Shown one piece after another: positions 33,113 to 41,298 of a stretch of 45,085 bases of DNA (position 1 is the stretch's first letter; the number at the start of each line of letters is the position of its first letter). The notes beneath the pieces are model-generated. The model searched no databases. It worked only from the letters and a program-made list of their open reading frames with translations, and was not told the DNA's origin. This stretch comes from Bacillota bacterium (GTDB taxonomy: Bacteria > Bacillota > Clostridia > Peptostreptococcales > Anaerovoracaceae), in NCBI GenBank assembly GCA_023415235.1, contig JAEZLP010000020.1, forward strand, positions 1 to 45,085, in the 5' to 3' direction. A program made the position numbers and the translations under genes.

Positions 33113-34363
33113 ATGTCACAATTAAAAGGAGCTGTACTCATCGGCCAATCCGGAGGACCGACTTCGGTCATCAATGCCAGCGCGCTGGGCTGTATTGAGG
33201 CTGCATTGAAATCGGAAAACGTAACAAAGGTATATGGTGCTGCCCACGGCATCAGGGGCGTGCTGGATGACTGCCTTTATGATATGAATCAGGAGGATCC
33301 GGCGGAACTGGCTCTGATGAAAAACACCCCGTCATCGGTACTGGGTACCTGCAGATATAAGTTAAAGGATTTCACGGTGGATGATACCGACTACAAACGT
33401 ATCCTGGAAATCTTTAGAAAATACGATATCCGTTATTTCTTCTATAACGGCGGAAACGACTCCATGGATACCTGTAATAAAATCAGCCGTTTCATGGCGC
33501 AGAACGATTACGAAATCAGAGTAATGGGAATTCCGAAAACCATTGACAACGACCTGGCTCAGACAGACCATTGTCCGGGATATGGAAGCGCCGCCAAATA
33601 TATTGCGACTTCCTGCATGGAAATTTATCGCGACGCCAAGGTATATGGAACAGGCTCCATTACCGTTCTCGAGATCATGGGAAGAAACGCGGGCTGGCTG
33701 ACAGCAGCCTCGGCAATTGCATCCTATAAAGGCATGGGACCGGATCTGATCTATCTGCCCGAGGTTCCCTTTGATCTGGACAAATTTATCGCCGATATTA
33801 AAAGAGTCTATGACGAGAAGGGGGACGTGCTTGCAGCAGTTTCCGAGGGTATCGTCGATAAGGACGGAAAATACATTTCCGAGCTCCTGGCTTCCGGGGA
33901 AAAATCCAGGGACGCCTTTGGCCATGTTCAGATGGGAGGTCTGGCCTCCACTCTTGCCAACTATGCAAACAGCAAGATTAACGCCAAGGTAAGAGGCATT
34001 GAATTTGGTATCATACAGCGCTGCGCAGCTCATATCGCATCCGAAACCGACGTGAATGAAGCCTACATGGCAGGCGAAGCCGCCTTCAAGGCTGCGGAAG
34101 CCGGAGAGACGGACAAGATGGTCGCCTTCGAAAGAGGTGCAGGTCCGGAGTACTCCTGCAAGACCGTTTTAGTACCCCTTGAGCAGGTTGCCAACTTTGA
34201 GAAGAAGGTTCCGAGAGAGTGGATCAATGAGGAAGGCAACGGGCTCCTCCAGCCATTCATCGATTATGCGCTTCCGCTGATCCAGGGTGAAAACAAGGTG
34301 CCGATGGAAGACGGCGTGCCAAGATTTGCAAATCTGAAAAAAATTAAAACCTGCGATAAGTAA
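33113..34363 (+). CDS. pfp: 6-phosphofructokinase, PPi-dependent type
   Basis: Phosphorylates fructose 6-phosphate in glycolysis, 416 aa. The phosphate-donor signature is GGNDS (residues 113-117), and the catalytic loop is PKTIDNDL (141-148). ATP enzymes typically have GGDGS and PGTIDND, so the Asp and Lys at these positions point to pyrophosphate as donor. Other blocks are GQSGGPTSVINAS, MGRNAGWLTAASAIA and GHVQMGGLASTLA. I chose the ATG at 33113, 8 nt after AGGAGG; an in-frame start at 33065 has no ribosome site. It is a single gene with a terminator. PPi use, which would allow reversible flux and energy saving in an anaerobe, is inferred from residues only. Confidence 0.9.
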   Translation: MSQLKGAVLIGQSGGPTSVINASALGCIEAALKSENVTKVYGAAHGIRGVLDDCLYDMNQEDPAELALMKNTPSSVLGTCRYKLKDFTVDDTDYKRILEIFRKYDIRYFFYNGGNDSMDTCNKISRFMAQNDYEIRVMGIPKTIDNDLAQTDHCPGYGSAAKYIATSCMEIYRDAKVYGTGSITVLEIMGRNAGWLTAASAIASYKGMGPDLIYLPEVPFDLDKFIADIKRVYDEKGDVLAAVSEGIVDKDGKYISELLASGEKSRDAFGHVQMGGLASTLANYANSKINAKVRGIEFGIIQRCAAHIASETDVNEAYMAGEAAFKAAEAGETDKMVAFERGAGPEYSCKTVLVPLEQVANFEKKVPREWINEEGNGLLQPFIDYALPLIQGENKVPMEDGVPRFANLKKIKTCDK

Positions 34364-34372
34364 ACCAGAATC

Positions 34373-34402
34373 TGTCCGGCTCTCAGGGGCCGGACATTTT
34401 TT
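34373..34402 (+). terminator. Rho-independent terminator after pfp
   Basis: An 8-bp stem TGTCCGGC / GCCGGACA (34373-34380 and 34389-34396) with an 8-nt loop is followed by TTTTTT. It lies 10 bp past the stop. Confidence 0.9.
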
Positions 34403-34534
34403 ATTATGCAGGAGATATCGCTGAAGGAGATATTGACGGAATGACCACTTTTTTTACTTAGAAATCACCAAATTATCATAAAAGTATTGTAGAATATTTT
34501 CAGTAATCAAATTGAGCAGTCGGAGGATGCTGTT

Positions 34535-35206
34535 ATGTATAAAATACTGATCGTGGATGACGAGCAGAAGATTCGCGAGGTAATTCGCGAATATGCCGAA
34601 TTCAACGGATATGAAGTTGCTGAGGCGGAAAACGGCATGGAAGCTGTCGGCCTATGCAAATTGAATGATTACGACCTGATCATTATGGATATCATGATGC
34701 CCAGACTGGACGGTTTTTCCGCCTGCAAGGAGATTAGAAAAATCAAGGACATCCCCGTGATCATGCTTTCCGCCCGCGGGGAGGAATACGACAAATTGTT
34801 CGGATTTGAACTGGGAATCGATGATTATATCGTAAAGCCCTTCAGCCCGAAGGAGCTCATGGCCAGGGTGAACGTTGTTCTGACCCGCAGAAGCAATGCC
34901 GTTTCCGGAAATCTGGAGATATTGAAATTCGGAGGCCTGGAAATCAATATTACGGCAAGATCCGTTACCGTAGACGGCAGGAAGGTTGAGCTTACGCCCA
35001 AGGAATACGATCTCCTATTTTATCTGGCGCAAAATAAGAACATCGCCCTTTCCAGGGACAAGCTGCTTTCGGACGTTTGGGGATATGATTTTTTCGGAGA
35101 TGACAGAACCATCGATACCCATATTAAAAATCTCCGAAATAATCTCGGAGCTTATCGCGACCACATTGTTACTTTGCGAGGGGTAGGTTATAAGTTTGAG
35201 GCTTAA
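34535..35206 (+). CDS. OmpR-family response regulator
   Basis: DNA-binding response regulator of 223 aa. The receiver domain has acidic pocket D8-D9, phospho-acceptor D52 (DLIIMDIMMPRLDG), S79 and K101 (YIVKPFSPKEL). The C-terminal winged-helix domain (about 125-222) has ELTPKEYDLLFYLAQNKN, then DVWGYDFFGDDRTIDTHIKN and LRGVGYKFEA. GGAGG lies 8-9 nt upstream of the ATG. It overlaps the sensor kinase gene by 11 nt and is its cognate partner. Target genes are unknown. A TAGAAT -10-like box lies near 34489, with no good -35. Confidence 0.95.
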   Translation: MYKILIVDDEQKIREVIREYAEFNGYEVAEAENGMEAVGLCKLNDYDLIIMDIMMPRLDGFSACKEIRKIKDIPVIMLSARGEEYDKLFGFELGIDDYIVKPFSPKELMARVNVVLTRRSNAVSGNLEILKFGGLEINITARSVTVDGRKVELTPKEYDLLFYLAQNKNIALSRDKLLSDVWGYDFFGDDRTIDTHIKNLRNNLGAYRDHIVTLRGVGYKFEA

Positions 35207-36611
35207 TATCAACAGGAAAAGTTTAAAGTTTAAAATATGGCTGTATTTCGTTCTGTTCGCAGCGCTGCTGATGTTGGTTCTGTGGTTCCTTCAGATCTTT
35301 TTTCTGGACACATATTATGAGGAAATGAAAATTTCACAGACAAGAAAGGTTGCCAACACCATAATTTCCCATTACGGCAAATCGAATCTCGTTGAATTCA
35401 TATCTACCCTCTCCTATGAAAATGATATGTTTATCCATATCGAGTCCAGCGACGGCACCATCATTTTTTCTCCCTCGCAGAACCTGGAGTGGCCCAGTTT
35501 TTCGGGGGACAGGCTCTATCTGTTGGAAATGGGCGTGCTGAAGGAAAAACTTGTTCAGAGCAGCCGCCAGGACATTTCCATCCTTATGAACGATCGCAGA
35601 CAAAACAATACATTGGCTTACGGGGCGTATCTGGAGAATGAACCCGGGCAGGAGGTAATTCTTTACATTTTTTCCCCCCTGTATCCGATGGAGTCCACCA
35701 TTGAAATTTTGTCCAATCAGCTGAAATATGTCACCCTGATATCGCTGATCCTGGCCTTTGGTTTGTCATTTCTGATTTCGAATAGGATTTCCAGACCTAT
35801 CGTGAATATTACCAGCTCAGCAACCAAGCTTGCAGAAGGAGACTACGGAGTGAATTTTGAAGGCGGAGGTTATTCCGAAATCGCTCAGCTAGCGGAAACC
35901 TTGAACTATACCTCCGGAAGGCTGGCAAAAACCGACACTCTGCAAAAGGATCTGGTCGCCAATGTGTCCCATGACCTGAAAACTCCTCTTACCATGGTGA
36001 AATCCTATGCGGAAATGATCAGGGATCTTTCCGGGGACAACCCGGAAAAAAGGAACGCACATCTTCAGGTTATTATCGAAGAGGCGGACCGCCTGAATCT
36101 GCTGGTGCAGGATCTGTTGATGCTTTCAAGGATGCAGTCTGGCGCCGCGGAGCTCCACATATCCAGGTTTTGTTTTTCTGACGCCATCCAAAGTATTTTG
36201 AACTCCTTCCGGGTTCTTTGCGACAAGGAGGGATACCGGTTCATCTGCAGCTGCAGGCCCGGGGTAATGGCAATCGGAGACGAGGCAAGGATCAAGCAGG
36301 TGTTGTCCAATCTGATCAACAACGCCATACGATACGGCGGTGACGATAAGGAGATCACAATTACAGTAACGGAAACCGATGACGCCGTCTGCTGCCAGGT
36401 TTCCGACAATGGCCAGGGAATTCCGGAAGACGAGCTGGAGCACATTTGGGATCGCTACTACAAGTCCAGTTCCAACCGGAGCAGGAATACAGAGGGAACC
36501 GGCCTCGGCCTATCCATCGTAAAAGAAATCCTTCTGCTTCATAAGGCCTCCTATGGCGTAAAAAGCAAGTTGAACGAAGGGAGTACCTTCTGGTTTGAAT
36601 TAAAAAGCTAG
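35196..36611 (+). CDS. Sensor histidine kinase (HAMP-HisKA-HATPase)
   Basis: Membrane sensor kinase of 471 aa. TM1 is at about residues 15-37 and an extracytoplasmic sensor region spans about 38-176. TM2 is at about 177-195 and HAMP at 197-250. HisKA has the phospho-acceptor H259 in VANVSHDLKTPLTMVKSYAE. HATPase_c has the N box QVLSNLINNAIRYGG, the G1 box VSDNGQGIPEDELEHIW and the G2 box GTGLGLSIVKEI. No PAS domain is visible, so it is not a standard WalK. The start is a TTG that overlaps the regulator gene and is preceded by AGGTTA; no better start allows the complete TM1. The signal is unknown. Confidence 0.93.
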   Translation: MRLNINRKSLKFKIWLYFVLFAALLMLVLWFLQIFFLDTYYEEMKISQTRKVANTIISHYGKSNLVEFISTLSYENDMFIHIESSDGTIIFSPSQNLEWPSFSGDRLYLLEMGVLKEKLVQSSRQDISILMNDRRQNNTLAYGAYLENEPGQEVILYIFSPLYPMESTIEILSNQLKYVTLISLILAFGLSFLISNRISRPIVNITSSATKLAEGDYGVNFEGGGYSEIAQLAETLNYTSGRLAKTDTLQKDLVANVSHDLKTPLTMVKSYAEMIRDLSGDNPEKRNAHLQVIIEEADRLNLLVQDLLMLSRMQSGAAELHISRFCFSDAIQSILNSFRVLCDKEGYRFICSCRPGVMAIGDEARIKQVLSNLINNAIRYGGDDKEITITVTETDDAVCCQVSDNGQGIPEDELEHIWDRYYKSSSNRSRNTEGTGLGLSIVKEILLLHKASYGVKSKLNEGSTFWFELKS

Positions 36612-36673
36612 GTTATACTTTGGAATAGCCAGGGTATGCTTTAGAATAGCAAGGCTATACTTTAAAAACTGTG
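36611..36673. repeat. Three tandem copies of a 21-bp repeat between convergent genes
   Basis: Three imperfect units start at 36611, 36632 and 36653, each beginning GG(T/G/C)TATRCTTT. The first two continue with (G/A)GAATAGC. Copy 1 starts at the last base of the kinase stop codon, and copy 3 encodes the last codons and stop (TAG) of the opposing GH18-like gene. No terminator hairpin is visible between these convergent genes. Confidence 0.75.
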
Positions 36674-37638
36674 AAGCTTTGATTAATCCCTACTTGCAGC
36701 GCGGGAAAAGGACTCATGATGGTCCAGATGCTGACGCCGCTCAGTCTGAATTCATCCACCAGGTCCAGCTTGGCGCTTATGCTCCTTACATTTTCAAACC
36801 ATACCTCGTGGCTCAAGCCGATCGAATCGGTATAGAAGAACCGGGGCGCCTGGACCGAAGGCTCGTATTCAACAGGGGCTCCCACTCTTTCCGCCCTTTC
36901 TTCCGCCTCCTGATGGGTTATCATTTCGGCAGTACCACCGCCCACAAAAGGCAGGATCCAGTCAAAAGCATAATTCGAAAGTCCAAGAAGGATATTTCGC
37001 GAATCCACTGCGGCAGTAACATTGCTGAGCATTTCACGAATCCGCGCGATAGAAGCCACCGCAGAGGGCGGTTCATAAGCCTGTTCCCAGTAAAATGTCC
37101 TGAGCTCCAGAAAATTTGCTGCCCTGCTTAACCTCACATAATCGATCCCGGCGTCGTTGATTCCGGGTACCAGGGAAACGATCACCAATGTGCCCCTGCG
37201 GTTAAGCCGTGCAGCTGCTTTTGCAATTGTTATAACAAATTCATCCCTGTCCTCGGCGGCTATGTGCCCAAAGTTGAAAACGACCCCATAATAATTCTTT
37301 TCCATGACGGAAAGAACGATATTGTTGATCAACCGATCCCTGACTACCGGATTCGTGAAGACAGTTCTGACCAAACTGTAACTGTATTCCCCGTTCTCGT
37401 CATAAGGAGTCACCACCATAAGCGGAGCGACTCCGCTATCAATGGCCATCCGGATCAACAGGTCGTCGTCGAGAGGGACAAGAGCCCCTTCCATCGTGAA
37501 ACCATAACTGTAACATGATACATAAGTCAAGTCCCCGGCCCACAGCGCCAGCTGTTCCCTTGTAATATCCCCTTGTGCATACCCGTTCACAATAATTGTT
37601 CTTTTTTCCTGATTGGTATTAACATTCTTCGAAGTCAT
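36655..37638 (-). CDS. GH18-fold protein lacking catalytic acids (YaaH/SleL-related)
   Basis: A 327-aa protein with the TIM-barrel pattern of the YaaH/SleL branch of family 18: TIIVNGYAQGD at the start, LTYVSCYSYGFTMEGALVPL, then RNILLGLSNYAFDWILPF and GVSIWTIMSPFPALQVG. YaaH-type cortex-lytic enzymes usually have one or two LysM domains and a DxxDxDxE active site. Here there is no LysM, and the motif strand reads YYGVVFNFGHI (residues 116-126). The aspartates are replaced by Tyr and Asn, and the catalytic glutamate by Gly. It is therefore probably not a hydrolase and may bind glycan or have a structural role in the spore. The start at 37638 has AGGAGG 7 nt upstream. A SigK-like promoter precedes it. 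Confidence 0.75.
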   Translation of the reverse strand: MTSKNVNTNQEKRTIIVNGYAQGDITREQLALWAGDLTYVSCYSYGFTMEGALVPLDDDLLIRMAIDSGVAPLMVVTPYDENGEYSYSLVRTVFTNPVVRDRLINNIVLSVMEKNYYGVVFNFGHIAAEDRDEFVITIAKAAARLNRRGTLVIVSLVPGINDAGIDYVRLSRAANFLELRTFYWEQAYEPPSAVASIARIREMLSNVTAAVDSRNILLGLSNYAFDWILPFVGGGTAEMITHQEAEERAERVGAPVEYEPSVQAPRFFYTDSIGLSHEVWFENVRSISAKLDLVDEFRLSGVSIWTIMSPFPALQVGINQSFTVFKV

Positions 37639-37700
37639 TGAGAGCCTCCTGCTTGTCATGAGATACCATTTGCCGTTTCTTTTTTCATTCGCATTGCTAT

Positions 37701-37728
37701 TATTCTATGATAGGAAGACACCGCATGT
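37701..37728 (-). promoter_or_regulatory. Candidate sporulation (SigK-like) promoter of the GH18-like gene
   Basis: On the minus strand AC (plus 37727-37728), 17 nt, then CATAGAATA (plus 37701-37709). This fits the mother-cell SigK pattern AC-N16/17-CATANNNTA, about 65 bp upstream of the start. A TTGACA overlaps the AC element (plus 37728-37733) but has no good -10 at 17-18 nt, so SigA use is less likely. Confidence 0.4.
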
Positions 37729-37800
37729 GTCAACGCAATTCTCTTGTTTAATGCAATTGAATGGAAATGGAATGAATTCATGTCAAGTCTGAGGATGAAA

Positions 37801-37838
37801 TCGGCGCCGTTTATCGGATGACTAGAACGGCGCCGTTT
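37801..37838 (-). terminator. GC-rich inverted repeat at the end of the small conserved gene
   Basis: Two copies of the self-complementary CGGCGCCG, one starting at 37802 and one ending at 37835, flank a loop of about 14 nt and together form a 9-10 bp stem. It overlaps the stop codon of the 37837 gene. The T-run that follows on the minus strand is short (ATTTCA), so termination is plausible but not certain. Confidence 0.4.
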
Positions 37839-38190
37839 AATGAATAGGGAATCGGTCGACAAGGATCGGCTCGGGCGGAGGGATCGGCACCATGACCACC
37901 TCATTCTGCAGCTTGTATATTGCCGCAAAGGCCGGAGTGCAGCAGTAGCCAACCGCTCTCGCCTTCCCCGTTCTTTCAAACAGAGGTGTTTTTTGACTTT
38001 GTGTAATCATATCCTTGATCAATTCGTCAATATCCCCTTCATAGCCCAGCAGCTTCAAAAAGTCCATCATATCCTCTGTGCTTGTTGCAATAGAACCGTA
38101 ATTTCCGCCCGTCTCAGAAGATACTCGGTTTGTAAAGCTGATGAATTCCTTGACTGCTTGTTTGTTTCGTATCGGTAGTATTGTTTTCAT
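37837..38190 (-). CDS. Small conserved-looking protein of unknown function
   Basis: A 117-aa protein I do not recognise. Residues 1-65 look helical and charged (QAVKEFISFTNRVSSETGGN, STEDMMDFLKLLGYEGDIDE). The rest has AVGYCCTPAFAAIYKLQNEV and a proline-rich end (VVMVPIPPPEPILVD). There is no TM or signal peptide. I chose the ATG at 38190 with AGGAG upstream; the longer frame to 38277 runs through the preceding terminator and is not plausible. It lies between the GH18-like gene and the GGDEF/HD-GYP gene, and probably has its own promoter around TATTAT near 38215-38220. Confidence 0.65.
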   Translation of the reverse strand: MKTILPIRNKQAVKEFISFTNRVSSETGGNYGSIATSTEDMMDFLKLLGYEGDIDELIKDMITQSQKTPLFERTGKARAVGYCCTPAFAAIYKLQNEVVMVPIPPPEPILVDRFPIH

Positions 38191-38246
38191 ATGATTGCCG
38201 CTCCTTTTATCTATAATATTACCGATGAGCCGATGTTTATAAGTAG

Positions 38247-38274
38247 CAAAAAACGGGCTTTCCAAAAAGCCCGT
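38247..38274 (-). terminator. Rho-independent terminator after the GGDEF/HD-GYP gene
   Basis: A perfect 9-bp stem ACGGGCTTT / AAAGCCCGT (38253-38261 and 38266-38274) has a 4-nt loop. On the minus strand it is followed by TTTTTT. It lies about 42 bp past the stop. Confidence 0.9.
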
Positions 38275-38316
38275 CATTTCTAATGGTTGTATGAAAAATT
38301 AAAATAAAAAATTACT

Positions 38317-39606
38317 TTAGTTCCAGGACTTCATCAGTACCTTTTCCACAAAGATCCTTGTTAGCTCGGGATCGAATTGATACCCGGCATTCCTTTTAAT
38401 CTCGTAAAGAATCACATCTTCATCCAACGCCTTTCGATAAGGACGCTCACTGGACATGGCGTCATAGCTGTCTGCAAGGGCTATAATCCTTGCCTCAATG
38501 GGGATTTCACATCCCGATAAGCCTCTAGGATATCCCTTGCCATCCCATCTTTCATGATGAGAAAGCACACAGTTGGCAAACTCCAGCATCTCGTTGGTAG
38601 CGCTCAGTATCCGGTATCCGACGTCGGGATGGCGGCGTATCTCCTCCTGTTCCCTTTCCGACAGCTGACCCGCCTTATTCAGGATACCGTCTTCAATGGC
38701 AATTTTTCCGATATCGTGAAGATGGCCGATGAGCTTCAGTTTTTCGGTCTCTGTTTCTGACAGGCCGATCGCCGTGCCTATTTTTTGCGCCACCTCGCCA
38801 ACCCGTTTCGAATGGCTCTCTTCTCTCGGATTTTTTTCGTACAAGGTCTTGATAATGGTATTGATCAAGTTTCCTCTCAGTCCCTCATTCTGAATGATTT
38901 TATGCTTAAACATGCAGTCTTCCGCATTTTTCATGATTTCTGCGAACCCAGTATCAACGAGGAGCTTCGTATCCCAGCCGAATGACATGCTTAGCTGAAT
39001 TCCGTCAATGGTTACTCCAGCACAGGTCTCCCTGAGCCGCTCCGTAATATCCGCTGCTTCCTTGTCGGTGGTATTGGGCATCAGTACCACAAATTCATCG
39101 CCGCCCCAACGGGCAACCACGTCCTGTGGTCTGCAGCAGCATTGTATCAAGTCAGCCGCCCTCTGCAGAAATCTGTCTCCCAGCCGGTGTCCGAAGGCGT
39201 CATTGATCATTTTCAGCCCATTGACGTCTACCAAGATGACTGATATGGGAAGATTCTTTTCCTTATCAAGGCGCCTTACTTCCATTTCGCAATATCTTCT
39301 GTTGTATAGACCTGTAAGCACGTCGTAATAACTCAGGTACAGATTATCTTTTTCAGATTTCTCCACCTTGGTGAGCAGATTTTTCAAAAGAAAATACAGA
39401 ATAGCCGACGTGACAGCCACATAGATCACGCCTTTATATGTATTGATGGTTAGAAATGAGTTTTTATTGATGGAAATGAAATAAGCAATCTGATCGGAGA
39501 ACAGAATCCAGCACACTCCGATCAATAAATAAATCAGCGTGATGCGGATGCATTCCCGCTTGTATTTATACCGGTCAGGTTTAATTTTATTTATAAGTTG
39601 CAGCAT
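38317..39606 (-). CDS. Membrane protein with GGDEF and HD-GYP domains
   Basis: A cyclic-di-GMP protein of 429 aa that carries both a synthesis and a degradation module. There are two TM helices (about residues 20-40 and 56-76). GGDEF domain: YYDVLTGLYNRRYCEMEVRR opens it, and the active-site loop RWGGDEF is intact at 168-172. There is no clear RxxD inhibitory site. HD-GYP domain (about 245-425): HLHDIGKIAI has the catalytic HD at 297-298, and HHERWDGKGYP at 350-360 has the GYP signature. Both could be active, so the net activity is uncertain. I prefer the ATG at 39606 (GGGGGTGGGG upstream) to a TTG 18 nt before. A strong terminator follows. Confidence 0.93.
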   Translation of the reverse strand: MLQLINKIKPDRYKYKRECIRITLIYLLIGVCWILFSDQIAYFISINKNSFLTINTYKGVIYVAVTSAILYFLLKNLLTKVEKSEKDNLYLSYYDVLTGLYNRRYCEMEVRRLDKEKNLPISVILVDVNGLKMINDAFGHRLGDRFLQRAADLIQCCCRPQDVVARWGGDEFVVLMPNTTDKEAADITERLRETCAGVTIDGIQLSMSFGWDTKLLVDTGFAEIMKNAEDCMFKHKIIQNEGLRGNLINTIIKTLYEKNPREESHSKRVGEVAQKIGTAIGLSETETEKLKLIGHLHDIGKIAIEDGILNKAGQLSEREQEEIRRHPDVGYRILSATNEMLEFANCVLSHHERWDGKGYPRGLSGCEIPIEARIIALADSYDAMSSERPYRKALDEDVILYEIKRNAGYQFDPELTRIFVEKVLMKSWN

Positions 39607-39699
39607 TAGCCCCACCCCCGGCAAATTGAATTGAAATCAATCGTTGTGAAAAGTGAATACAAGCAGCACTATGATGCAAAAAATTATTATAATGAGCGA

Positions 39700-40527
39700 T
39701 CAGACAATCCCATTGAGGATGTTCATACCGCTCATGAAATCGGTGGAATCGGAATCAGAATCCGAATCGGATTCTGAAAGGATATTGAGTTGCATTTGGT
39801 AACGGTATAATTCCATAAGAAGGGTCAAGTCCCTGGCATCCATATCTCCGAGATCGATATTGAGCCCCGTGCCCTGATCCCCGATCCCAAAGCTGCTGCT
39901 TGCGGCAACGGTCTGACCGGACAGTGAGACGGTTCCAGCTGAAACGGATTCCCCCGCATAAGCCATTACCTTTGAAATGTAATTTTGAGTCTCCTTGAAC
40001 GGAGGGACTCCATTGTATTTCGCAACGTTTCCGGGACCCGCATTGTATGCTGCCAAAGCCAGCACTGTATTCCCCTCGTAACGGGCAAGCTGCTGACTGA
40101 GATATTTTGCTCCCCCCATGATGTTCTGTTCCGGATCAAAGGGATTTGTCACCCCGAGGCTTCTTGCCGTCCCGGGCATAAGCTGCATGATTCCCTGCGC
40201 CCCGGCATGAGATTCCGCCATAGGATTGAAATTGGATTCGGCTTTTGCTACCGCCTTCAGCAGGTTCACAGGAACATGATACGTATCGGAAGCCTTCTGG
40301 AATATGGCGTCAAGATCCACATTTTTACCTGCAGGCCCAGGTTGGACGCCCCTTCCGTCAACGCCCTGCACGTTTTCCTTTATGATATTCTCCAGCAGGT
40401 CGGAAAAGTTGCTCCTGTTGCTTGCCACGCCGCCGGACGAATTGCCGTGAATGCCGTTTTGCTCCGAAATCCCTGTCCGGGTTGTACTGATCAGATTGAA
40501 ATTGGGATTGATTAAATTGATTGCCAT
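39700..40527 (-). CDS. Lytic transglycosylase (SLT domain)
   Basis: A 275-aa protein with a central SLT/GEWL domain (about residues 73-190): VPVNLLKAVAKAESNFNP with catalytic E97, HAGAQGIMQLMPGTARSLG, YLSQQLARYEGNTVLALAAY and NAGPGNVAKY. It cleaves the glycan strand of peptidoglycan with anhydro-muropeptide formation in relatives. The N-terminus (MAINLINPNFNLIS) is not a signal peptide, and residues 15-72 look disordered. The C-terminus contains a Ser-Asp repeat (SESDSDSDSTD) and ends NILNGIV. Lack of a secretion signal suggests export by another route, such as the flagellar apparatus, or intracellular holding, but this is inference. It has its own promoter. Confidence 0.9.
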   Translation of the reverse strand: MAINLINPNFNLISTTRTGISEQNGIHGNSSGGVASNRSNFSDLLENIIKENVQGVDGRGVQPGPAGKNVDLDAIFQKASDTYHVPVNLLKAVAKAESNFNPMAESHAGAQGIMQLMPGTARSLGVTNPFDPEQNIMGGAKYLSQQLARYEGNTVLALAAYNAGPGNVAKYNGVPPFKETQNYISKVMAYAGESVSAGTVSLSGQTVAASSSFGIGDQGTGLNIDLGDMDARDLTLLMELYRYQMQLNILSESDSDSDSDSTDFMSGMNILNGIV

Positions 40528-40558
40528 ATCCGGGACCTTTCTGTTCTGTTATACCCTA

Positions 40559-40587
40559 TCATTACACGATTCGACAAGAAATGTCAA
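40559..40587 (-). promoter_or_regulatory. Sigma-A promoter of the lytic transglycosylase gene
   Basis: On the minus strand a perfect -35 TTGACA (plus 40582-40587) is followed by a -10 region TGTAATGA. It can be read as TGTAAT after 15 nt or TAATGA after 17 nt. It ends about 32 bp upstream of the start codon. Confidence 0.55.
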
Positions 40588-40623
40588 GGCTAATTGCTTT
40601 CCATCCCTTTATCATGTTGAAAT

Positions 40624-41253
40624 TTAACGGTTATTTGCAATAAATTCACGGCATTTACTCATGAATATCTCCAGGTTGTTCTCTTCGGTCTGATGATCCG
40701 CATTCAACCTTCCCAACCGGTCGCAATATCCCAGCAGGGCAATCTCCTCCATATCGACTTCCCGAAGCATGCTTTTTATGTCTGCAAACTGCATGGACTT
40801 GGCCACAAACAGTATCTGCATATGCCAACGGATCAATGAGACGATATGACGGATCCTTTCCTTGTCCTCCATAAATTCCCTTAAAAATTCTCCCGCCTGC
40901 TCCGCGCCCACCTTTTCGTGGTTGTAAGCCGTGATTCTTCCCTTTTTCTGATTGGTCGCATCCGCTTTCCCGATATCATGCAATAACGCCGCCCACATAA
41001 AAGCCTCAGGGTCTTTGCTCTGGCCCTTTTTCCCTGCGGCCTCATCCACAACAAGCATGGTATGGTTCCATACGTTTCCTTCCGGGTGGTGCTTGGGCGA
41101 CTGGGGCACCTTCTTCAGCCGCATCAGAAGAGAAAAGGGATATTCCTGAAGGAGGCCTTCTTCGCTGATTCTGTTAAAATAGGACGACGGCGCATCATCC
41201 TTCAGAAGATGCGTCCGAACCTCGTTAAATAATTTCTTTTTCCCTGTCATCAT
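40624..41253 (-). CDS. HD-domain phosphohydrolase
   Basis: A 209-aa cytoplasmic protein of the HD superfamily. Metal ligands are visible in order: H in GNVWNHTMLVVDEA, HD in FMWAALLHDIGKADAT, and D later in LLGYCDRLGR. The layout (short N-terminal region, KVPQSPKHHPEGNVWNHTML, then HDIGK) resembles the HD domain of tRNA nucleotidyltransferases and the stand-alone hydrolases derived from it. The substrate is unknown. It follows the GNAT gene by 45 bp and probably shares its transcript. Confidence 0.88.
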   Translation of the reverse strand: MMTGKKKLFNEVRTHLLKDDAPSSYFNRISEEGLLQEYPFSLLMRLKKVPQSPKHHPEGNVWNHTMLVVDEAAGKKGQSKDPEAFMWAALLHDIGKADATNQKKGRITAYNHEKVGAEQAGEFLREFMEDKERIRHIVSLIRWHMQILFVAKSMQFADIKSMLREVDMEEIALLGYCDRLGRLNADHQTEENNLEIFMSKCREFIANNR

Positions 41254-41298
41254 TCACTGTTTCCACTCTTTTTATGGCCGAATACGGTCTGCCCATGT

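Noticed and set aside
33362..34033. 223-codon minus-strand frame inside pfp
   Set aside because: Antisense shadow of a complete phosphofructokinase gene.
36611..36673. CRISPR array
   Set aside because: Units are contiguous without unique spacers, and no cas genes are nearby.
37656..37979. 107-codon minus-strand frame overlapping the 37837 gene
   Set aside because: Arg/Ser-rich translation without ribosome site, conflicts with the better-supported 117-aa frame and spans the GC-rich inverted repeat and the SigK-like promoter.
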